From Acidobacteriota bacterium (GTDB lineage: Bacteria; Acidobacteriota; Terriglobia; UBA7540), in the NCBI GenBank assembly GCA_003165615.1, contig PLWR01000656.1, positions 1 to 7,278 of the forward strand: a stretch of 7,278 nt of DNA. Reading direction: 5' to 3'. This document shows, piece by piece, positions 1 through 4,911 of this stretch (its first letter is position 1; each line of letters starts with the position of its first letter). The notes under the pieces were generated by a model, which saw only the letters and a program-made list of their open reading frames with translations, was not told the DNA's origin and made no database searches. The translations under genes were made by a program, and so were the position numbers.

Positions 1-149
1 TTGTCGATCAACTCCGTCGCGACGACCGTGGGGGCCTGACCTGGCATCCGGTCATGGCCGCGACTCTTACCCTTGACCATCGCGTTGCCGACGGCCTTGC
101 CGCTGCCCAGTTCCTGCGCGATTTGAAAGCCCAACTCAACGCGATTTAG
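1..149 (+). CDS. 2-oxoacid dehydrogenase complex E2 (dihydrolipoamide acyltransferase), C-terminal fragment
   Basis: The frame starting at base 3 is open to a TAG at 147-149 and gives 48 residues; the 5' part of the gene lies outside the window. The peptide contains VMAATLTLDHRVADG followed by LAAAQFLRDLK. This is the end of the E2 catalytic domain, in which the His and Asp of HxxxDG (here His26 and Asp30 of the fragment) carry out transfer of the acyl group between lipoamide and CoA. In the family this motif sits about 30 residues from the C-terminus, and here the protein ends 18 residues after the Gly, so the end is natural and not a truncation. The fragment is too short to say whether the complex uses pyruvate, 2-oxoglutarate or branched-chain 2-oxoacids, so no gene symbol is given. 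It acts in the cytoplasm as the core of the multienzyme complex. The gene is co-directional with the hydrolase-like gene downstream but separated from it by 287 bases. Confidence 0.88.
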   Translation, partial: VDQLRRDDRGGLTWHPVMAATLTLDHRVADGLAAAQFLRDLKAQLNAI

Positions 150-151
150 CC

Positions 152-179
152 CGGACCTGTACTCGTGGTCCGCGCCTTT
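152..179 (+). terminator. Weak hairpin after the E2 stop, possible terminator
   Basis: CGGACC (152-157) and GGTCCG (167-172) are perfectly complementary around a 9-base loop, starting 3 bases after the E2 stop codon. A short pyrimidine run with three T residues (CCTTTC) follows. The position suits transcription termination, but the stem is only 6 bp and the T tract is poor, so the call is tentative. Confidence 0.3.
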
Positions 180-254
180 CACTTGCCATTGGAGACGAGC
201 CGCGGACAAGACAGGTCGCGCCACATCTGCTCTGAGGACTTGTTTCCCGTTTTT

Positions 255-350
255 CTCTGTGCCCTCCGTGCCTCTTAAAATCTCACACAGAGTTCGCAGA
301 GGCTCCGTGGACTCTGTGTGAAACCTATTCTGGACAGAGAGGCCACAGAG
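255..350. repeat. Cluster of CTCYGTG/CACAGAG repeats with an 11-bp inverted repeat
   Basis: This non-coding stretch carries CTCTGTG at 255-261 and 312-318, CTCCGTG at 264-270 and 303-309, and the opposite orientation CACAGAG at 286-292 and 344-350. TCACACAGAGT (283-293) and ACTCTGTGTGA (311-321) form a perfect 11-bp inverted repeat around a 17-base loop that itself contains one CTCCGTG copy. I recognise the general look of such CTCTGTG-rich intergenic sequence from soil bacterial genomes, but cannot assign it to a named family. No T run follows on the plus strand, so it is not an obvious terminator. No gene was found from 150 to 436; this cluster, the hairpin after E2 and the start signals of the next gene are all that I see there. 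Confidence 0.6.
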
Positions 351-387
351 AGCCCCGCCGGTTCTGGCTTCCAGAGCGCCGCTGACG

Positions 388-393
388 TACAAT
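388..393 (+). promoter_or_regulatory. Possible -10 box upstream of the plus-strand hydrolase-like gene
   Basis: TACAAT differs from the sigma-70 -10 consensus at one position and lies 43 bases before the preferred ATG at 437. No good -35 box is visible at 16-18 bases upstream. The 8-mer CGTACAAT here (386-393) recurs upstream of the minus-strand paralogue. If this is the promoter, the ATG at 392 would lie inside it, which supports the later start. Confidence 0.25.
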
Positions 394-421
394 GCCATGT
401 TGGCGCGGCACTCGATTTTCT

Positions 422-430
422 GGAGGGGGG
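422..430 (+). promoter_or_regulatory. Strong ribosome binding site that sets the start at 437
   Basis: GGAGGGGGG lies 6 bases before the ATG at 437, a good Shine-Dalgarno spacing. The in-frame ATG at 392 has no such site. Starting at 437 also places the twin-arginine motif at the extreme N-terminus (MERRDLLK), as expected for a Tat signal peptide. Confidence 0.75.
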
Positions 431-436
431 TTCACG

Positions 437-2473
437 ATGGAGAGGCGAGATTTATTGAAAGCTGCATTACTGGCCATCAGCGGCAACTTGCTGGCAGACG
501 ATACAAAAAAGGCGGGAGTTGTTTCCCCGAGTGGCTTTTCCGAGTCATTCCCTCCGCCCACCAACTTACCCACCGGCAAGCTGAAGGTTCAATACATTCG
601 CGAAGATATTCCCTCCTTCCAAGTTCCGGTGGCACAAGGCGCGCGCTACGTTGACACCGTACCGGACACGTTGGACATCGCCGAGAGAGCGAAGTTGTGC
701 ATCAATACCATGACTTCCATCGCCGATGGCAATGCCGACCAGGAAGTGTATTGGCTGACCACTTTTTACCAGAACCCGCCGGTGATGCGCCATGACTTCA
801 GCGACTGGGTGCAGAGTGTGGAAGGAATGATGGAAGCTCTGCCGCTGGTTCGCGTGGCAACAGGAAGCACCCAAAACGCTCACGTTGATGCCGAGTGGAT
901 GCGCGTCCAGCTCAAGACCATTGGGCCCGATGGGCTGGTCTATCTTCCCTTAAGGGGCCGGCCGTGGAGTTTGCAGAGCGTTCCGCGCGCTTATGAAGAG
1001 CCGGTTTGGAATGCTGACGGCGCCACGGTTGGCATGAACGACCCTTCGGTGACCCAATTGGGAAGTGTCGAGTCATCCCATCGTGCCATTGCCACAATGA
1101 CGGTTTACTACCTGCGCGACAAGAATCCCATTTGGAAAGCGGCCATCGAAAGAATGATCCTGCGCCTCAACGAACTTGCCGTGGACCGCGGCGACTATGC
1201 GTACTTCCCCGCCGGAAGTTTTCTGCCCGGCGGCAGGTATGATCCGAGTTCCCCCATGCCCACCGGCATCATGGCGGAAGAGCTCAGCGGACGCATCATT
1301 CAAGGCCTGGCCCAGTATTATCAAGCCACGGGCTTCGAACCTGGGCTGCGCCTCGCGCGAAAGTTGATGAATTACCTTCGCTACCACGCCCAGTATTACG
1401 AGCCCGGCGGCGCATGGCTTTTCAGCGCAATTGAGAAAAAGTGGGAAAGGGGAAGTTGGAATGTCGACGCCCTGGTGCACGGAGGGCACGGCCACGGCCA
1501 CGGGATTGGCCTGATATCGGCGCTTGAATATGGAATCGCCGCGAACGATAAGGGGACGATCGACTTTGTGAGGGGCGCCTACGAGTGGGCAAAGTCGAAT
1601 TACAGCTCCCCGTCAATCGGGTTCTTCCCCGAATGGTTCATGCCGCATTTCGACGTCTGTGAAACCGATACGATTGCCGACATGCTGGCAATGGCCCTGA
1701 AGATGAGCGCCGCGGGAGTGGCCGATTACTGGGACGATGCCGACCGTTGGACGCGCAATCACTTTGCCGAGTCGCAGATCACCAGCACGGAATGGATCAA
1801 TCGCCTGGCAGAGCGGTCGCCTAAGAAGCCCGTGGCTTGGAACGAAACGGGCGATCGCGTGGCGGAACGAAGCATCGGCGCCTTTGCCGGCTGGTCCACC
1901 GGGAACGATTTCGGCGTGGAAACGCCCAAGCATCCGCGCTCCATCCAGCACTGCTGCACCGGGAACTCATCAAGGACGATGTATTACATTTGGCAGCATA
2001 TCCTGACTTATGACCAGGGGCGGCTGCGCATAAACCTGCTGCTGAACCGGGCTTCCGAGTGGGTGGATATCTGTAGTTACATTCCCTATGAGGGAAAAGT
2101 CGAATTGGTCGTAAAAAAGCCACTCAGCGATGTGCTGGTACGCGTCCCCGAGTGGGTGCCGGCGAACAGTCCGGACGTGGTGGCAAACACCAAGACGGGG
2201 AACCACCCGATCACCTGGGAAGGCCGTTACCTGAATCTGGGGAGCGCGAGCCCCGGCGAGATGCTTACGGTGACATTCCCGATTTCAACCCGCAAGACCA
2301 CGGAAACAATCGGGGATGTACTTTACACCCTGGAATTCAAAGGCAACACCTTGATCAGCATCGATCCGCCGGGCAAAAACGGGCCTCTCTACGAGCGTGC
2401 CTATTATCGCGCCTCTCAGGCGCCTATGCGCAAAGTGGAGCGCTTTGTTCCTGACGAGCCCGTCAAATGGTGA
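437..2473 (+). CDS. Tat-exported GH127/DUF1680-like glycoside hydrolase, paralogue A (variant metal site)
   Basis: 678 residues. The start is MERRDLLKAALLA, a twin-arginine signal with a hydrophobic stretch to about residue 20, so export of the folded protein to the periplasm is likely. Residues from about 50 to 520 look like an alpha/alpha toroid. They include a His cluster HGGHGHGHG (348-356), GFFPE (395-399), C408-E409-T410-D411, and Cys506-Cys507 followed by T-G-N. Residues from about 529 on form a beta-rich domain with LVRVPEW, and a conserved tail of about 38 residues ends in FVPDEPVKW. In GH127 beta-L-arabinofuranosidases a Glu-x-Cys pair and a Cys-Cys pair hold zinc, and one Cys of the pair is the nucleophile. 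The Cys-Cys-x-x-Asn motif and overall order fit that superfamily. The Cys expected after Glu409 is Asp411 here, unlike the paralogue. Glu399 is a possible acid/base by position (inference). Substrate unknown; the family link is by motif only and could prove to be a separate, related family. The gene converges with its paralogue; a REPIN-like palindrome begins 5 bases after the stop. Confidence 0.72.
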   Translation: MERRDLLKAALLAISGNLLADDTKKAGVVSPSGFSESFPPPTNLPTGKLKVQYIREDIPSFQVPVAQGARYVDTVPDTLDIAERAKLCINTMTSIADGNADQEVYWLTTFYQNPPVMRHDFSDWVQSVEGMMEALPLVRVATGSTQNAHVDAEWMRVQLKTIGPDGLVYLPLRGRPWSLQSVPRAYEEPVWNADGATVGMNDPSVTQLGSVESSHRAIATMTVYYLRDKNPIWKAAIERMILRLNELAVDRGDYAYFPAGSFLPGGRYDPSSPMPTGIMAEELSGRIIQGLAQYYQATGFEPGLRLARKLMNYLRYHAQYYEPGGAWLFSAIEKKWERGSWNVDALVHGGHGHGHGIGLISALEYGIAANDKGTIDFVRGAYEWAKSNYSSPSIGFFPEWFMPHFDVCETDTIADMLAMALKMSAAGVADYWDDADRWTRNHFAESQITSTEWINRLAERSPKKPVAWNETGDRVAERSIGAFAGWSTGNDFGVETPKHPRSIQHCCTGNSSRTMYYIWQHILTYDQGRLRINLLLNRASEWVDICSYIPYEGKVELVVKKPLSDVLVRVPEWVPANSPDVVANTKTGNHPITWEGRYLNLGSASPGEMLTVTFPISTRKTTETIGDVLYTLEFKGNTLISIDPPGKNGPLYERAYYRASQAPMRKVERFVPDEPVKW

Positions 2474-2478
2474 GCGTA

Positions 2479-2532
2479 GTAGCGCCGACCTTGAGGTCGG
2501 CATTTGAGTGCTGACCTCAAGGTCAGCGCTAC
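2479..2532. repeat. REPIN-like double palindrome (GTAG...CTAC) between convergent genes
   Basis: Two 23-base arms (2479-2501 and 2510-2532) are reverse complements except at two positions, and are separated by the 8-base spacer ATTTGAGT. The left arm begins with GTAG and contains CCGACCT-TG-AGGTCGG, a perfect 7-bp hairpin with a 2-base centre. The right arm contains CTGACCT-CA-AGGTCAG, also a perfect 7-bp hairpin, and ends with CTAC. The element can therefore fold either as one long hairpin or as two small ones. A GTAG tetranucleotide heading an imperfect palindrome is the hallmark of REP sequences mobilised by RAYT (TnpA-REP) transposases, and two such units in inverted orientation define a REPIN. 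No RAYT gene lies in the window. Being placed between two convergent genes, 5 bases after one stop and 100 bases from the other, it may also serve as a bidirectional transcription terminator. Confidence 0.75.
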
Positions 2533-2535
2533 ATT

Positions 2536-2602
2536 GCAGGGGTCGTCGCGGCGACCGTTCGGTCTAGGGCCAGCGCCGCTGCCCCCTGCTGAACGGGCAG
2601 GG
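2536..2602. other. Competing GC-rich inverted repeats downstream of the minus-strand gene
   Basis: GCAGGGG (2536-2542) is complementary to CCCCTGC (2583-2589), and CCCTGC (2584-2589) is also complementary to GCAGGG (2597-2602) across a 7-base loop. These could form alternative hairpins in the 3' end of the minus-strand transcript, whose stop is at 2633. There is no U tract, so an intrinsic terminator is not supported. Confidence 0.25.
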
Positions 2603-2632
2603 CAAGCCCAGTCACTAGCAAACAAGCGCGCC

Positions 2633-4639
2633 TTACCACACAATCGTCTCGTCAGGTACGAAGCGGCTGACCTTTCGCAGGGGGGCGCGGTTCGCCCGGT
2701 AGCAGGCACGTTGATACAGGGGGCCGACTTTGCCGGGGGGATCGATGGTGGTCACGGTGTTGCCCTTGATGGTCAATGTGTAAGGAACGTCGCCAATGGT
2801 TTCCTTTACCGTACGTTCTGCGATGGGGAAAGTCATCACCAGCTTTTCACCCGGATGGGCAAATCCGGCATTCACGTATCGCCCTTCCCAGCGCACATTC
2901 CGTGGAACGCCGTTCATCTTGCAGAGCACTCCCCTGCTGCCGCTCGTGATCCACTCCGGCACGCGCACCAGTACCCGTTGACAGGGCTTCTTGATTTTCA
3001 GATCGACCCGCCCCTCATAAGGAATGTGGCTGTGAACATCTGCCCAGTGAGAAGCTCGATTCAGAAGCAAATTGACGCGTAAATCCTCGCCTTTTCGGTC
3101 CAAGATGCCCTGCCAGATGTAGTACAGCGTGCGCGCGGAATTGCCCAGGCAGCATTGTTGGATGCCAATCGTGTTGGCAAATTCATTGCCGCTGGCCCAT
3201 CCGGCAAATGATCCGCGAAGCCGCTCCACCAGCCGGTCGGCTGTCTCGTTGGATGCCACGGGTTGCGTGGGCTGAGTCTTGGCGAATTCGTAAATCCAAT
3301 CACCATCCACAAGCTGTTGTTCCGCGAACGTGTTGCGAACCCAGCGGTCCACGTCATCCCAATAGTCGCCCGCTCCAGCCTGAGTGAGCTTCAGTGCGAT
3401 CGCAATCATATCCGCGACCTCACAGGACTCGCAGGCGAGGTAGCGATTGTTGATAATGAGTTCGGGGAAGAATCCCACCAGGGGCGATCCCTGAGTTCTG
3501 GCCCATTGGTAACTTGAATTCACAAATTCCAGCGCGGTCTGATCCTTCACGGCGGCGGCGTATTCCAGCATGCTGAGCAATCCGATGGTGTGATTATGGA
3601 AGTGTCCGCCGAAAGGTGCGTCCTTGGCCTCCGGGTAATTCCTCTTCATGCGCTTCGAGGTCATCAGATCTTTTCGCTCGTTCGGTGAGAAGAGGAATCG
3701 TCCTTGGGCGTCGTAATACTCGGCGTGCCCCATGCCAAAGGCCGTGAGGCCCGCGGCCAATTTTTGCGCCGGCTCGTAGCCGGTGACTTTGTAATATTGC
3801 GTCAGCCCCTGAATCAATCGTATGTTGCCGTAATCGACGGCGTCCCAGCCGGTGGGCATGGGCGCGTCCGGGCCGCACCTCGCAAAGGGTTCAAAAGCCC
3901 AGTTGGGAAGGTAGGTAAAGTCGCTCCGCTCCACCGCCAATGCGGAAAGGCGCTGAATCATGCGCTCGATGGTTTGTGTCCAAACCGGGTTCTGATCGTG
4001 AAGGTAGTAGACGGTCATCGTACCGATGATTCGCCCGCATTTCGATGGCGTAGTGGCCAACACCAGTGAGGGGTCGTCGATCCCTTTGATGCTGCCATCC
4101 GCCATCCAAACCTTGTGAAAACTCCACGGATTGAGCCTGCTCCAGGGAGTTCCATTAAGAACTTCGTAGATGAGACCGTCCGGGCCGATGCTGGCCAGGT
4201 TCACGCGCTCCCACACCGCGTCCACCTGCGCGTTGAGGTTGCTTCCCGTCGCCAGGCGCAGCAGGGGGAGCGCCTCCATAAATCCCTCGCAACTCGCCAC
4301 CCAGTCGTTGTGATCGTGCATCATGATGGCAGGGTTGCGGAAAAACTGGGCTTCCCAGTACACCTCGTAGTCATACTTCGGGTCCGTAATGCCTGTCATG
4401 GCATTAATGGCCAATTCGGACCGGGTGGCGATGTCGAGTGTGTCGGGGACCGTGTCTTCATACCGCTTACCAGGATACGGGGCGATCTCGAGGGCGGGGA
4501 TGTTCTTTTGCGGGTAATCAACCGTCAGCCTGGGGCTGGGGTTCGTGTCTGCGTCCGCAGGGAACGCCAATCCAGTTTTCAAGGTGGAACTGCCCAAGGC
4601 CACCAACGAGCCCTTTATGAAATCGCGCCTATTCACCAT
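2633..4639 (-). CDS. Tat-exported GH127/DUF1680-like glycoside hydrolase, paralogue B (canonical metal site)
   Basis: 668 residues, read from ATG at 4639 with AAGAGGG (4654-4648) 8 bases upstream. The N-terminus MVNRRDFIKGSLVALGSS is a clear twin-arginine signal, with a likely cleavage site after ADA (28-30), so the protein should be periplasmic. The order matches paralogue A: His cluster GGHFHNH (344-350), GFFPE (389-393), C403-E404-S405-C406, RNTFAEQQ (435-442), Cys496-Cys497-L-G-N, then a beta-rich C-terminal domain with LVRVPEW and a tail ending FVPDETIVW. Glu404, Cys406, Cys496 and Cys497 correspond in order and approximate spacing to the zinc ligands of GH127 beta-L-arabinofuranosidase, where the first Cys of the pair is the nucleophile. 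Over the last 148 residues I count 89 identities to paralogue A with no gap (about 60 percent), so the two are duplicates of some age. Glycan hydrolysis is inferred from motifs; the substrate is unknown. The gene is divergent from mrdA, with 272 bases between the starts. Confidence 0.75.
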   Translation of the reverse strand: MVNRRDFIKGSLVALGSSTLKTGLAFPADADTNPSPRLTVDYPQKNIPALEIAPYPGKRYEDTVPDTLDIATRSELAINAMTGITDPKYDYEVYWEAQFFRNPAIMMHDHNDWVASCEGFMEALPLLRLATGSNLNAQVDAVWERVNLASIGPDGLIYEVLNGTPWSRLNPWSFHKVWMADGSIKGIDDPSLVLATTPSKCGRIIGTMTVYYLHDQNPVWTQTIERMIQRLSALAVERSDFTYLPNWAFEPFARCGPDAPMPTGWDAVDYGNIRLIQGLTQYYKVTGYEPAQKLAAGLTAFGMGHAEYYDAQGRFLFSPNERKDLMTSKRMKRNYPEAKDAPFGGHFHNHTIGLLSMLEYAAAVKDQTALEFVNSSYQWARTQGSPLVGFFPELIINNRYLACESCEVADMIAIALKLTQAGAGDYWDDVDRWVRNTFAEQQLVDGDWIYEFAKTQPTQPVASNETADRLVERLRGSFAGWASGNEFANTIGIQQCCLGNSARTLYYIWQGILDRKGEDLRVNLLLNRASHWADVHSHIPYEGRVDLKIKKPCQRVLVRVPEWITSGSRGVLCKMNGVPRNVRWEGRYVNAGFAHPGEKLVMTFPIAERTVKETIGDVPYTLTIKGNTVTTIDPPGKVGPLYQRACYRANRAPLRKVSRFVPDETIVW

Positions 4640-4708
4640 GATGAATACCCTCTTGAGAAGCGGTCATCGCCAGTGACTCATCAAGCATAACCCGGATTTC
4701 TCTTCCCG

Positions 4709-4714
4709 ATTGTA
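4709..4714 (-). promoter_or_regulatory. Possible -10 box for the minus-strand hydrolase-like gene
   Basis: On the minus strand TACAAT lies 69 bases before the ATG at 4639, inside CGTACAAT, the same 8-mer found upstream of paralogue A. No convincing -35 box is seen; the expected region is occupied by the palindrome CCCCGGGG (4719-4726), and a C7-T6 run (4736-4748) lies beyond it. Weak call. Confidence 0.25.
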
Positions 4715-4769
4715 CGCTCCCCGGGGCTCCCGCATCCCCCCCTTTTTTGACCTCTTGCCCGTTCTCTTC

Positions 4770-4798
4770 TTGTCATCGACGGCGCGGTGTGCTACGGT
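4770..4798 (+). promoter_or_regulatory. Candidate sigma-70 type promoter for mrdA
   Basis: TTGTCA (4770-4775) matches the -35 consensus at five of six positions. TACGGT (4793-4798), preceded by TGTGC, follows after a 17-base spacer as a weak -10. Transcription would start near 4805 and leave a leader of about 107 bases before the mrdA ATG. A second, weaker option is TTGACC (4747-4752) with TGTCAT (4771-4776) after an 18-base spacer. Confidence 0.4.
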
Positions 4799-4809
4799 CA
4801 TGGGGTGGG

Positions 4810-4846
4810 GAGAATGCGATTTCCTGCAATCGAATCGCGGCTTCTC
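4810..4846 (+). promoter_or_regulatory. Hairpin in the mrdA leader
   Basis: GAGAA (4810-4814) pairs with TTCTC (4842-4846), and GCGATT (4816-4821) pairs with AATCGC (4833-4838). Together they make an 11-bp interrupted stem with an 11-base apical loop. A smaller hairpin follows: CTGAG (4868-4872) with CTCAG (4881-4885). Both lie between the candidate promoter and the mrdA start, so they would sit in the 5' untranslated RNA. No known riboswitch or leader family is recognised. Confidence 0.35.
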
Positions 4847-4911
4847 ACGTGTTAACTAAATAATAAGCTGAGGTCACACGCTCAGATTCAACCCCGGCAG
4901 CATGGGTAGGA

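Noticed and set aside
392..436. Upstream in-frame ATG as the start of paralogue A
   Set aside because: It lacks a ribosome site, overlaps a possible -10 box and would place 15 residues in front of the twin-arginine signal. The ATG at 437 has a strong site 6 bases upstream.
1478..1504. His-Gly run in paralogue A as a metal-storage or low-complexity insertion
   Set aside because: The aligned segment in paralogue B also has three alternating His residues (346, 348, 350), so it is a conserved family position and not an inserted repeat; only the intervening Gly residues look low-complexity.
2504..3082. 192-codon plus-strand frame from the REPIN into the antisense of paralogue B
   Set aside because: It overlaps the 3' end of a convincing minus-strand gene, starts inside the palindrome, has no good ribosome site and gives no recognisable protein.
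4115..4690. 191-codon plus-strand frame opposite the 5' part of paralogue B
   Set aside because: It is a shadow of the minus-strand gene, with no ribosome site and a biased composition.
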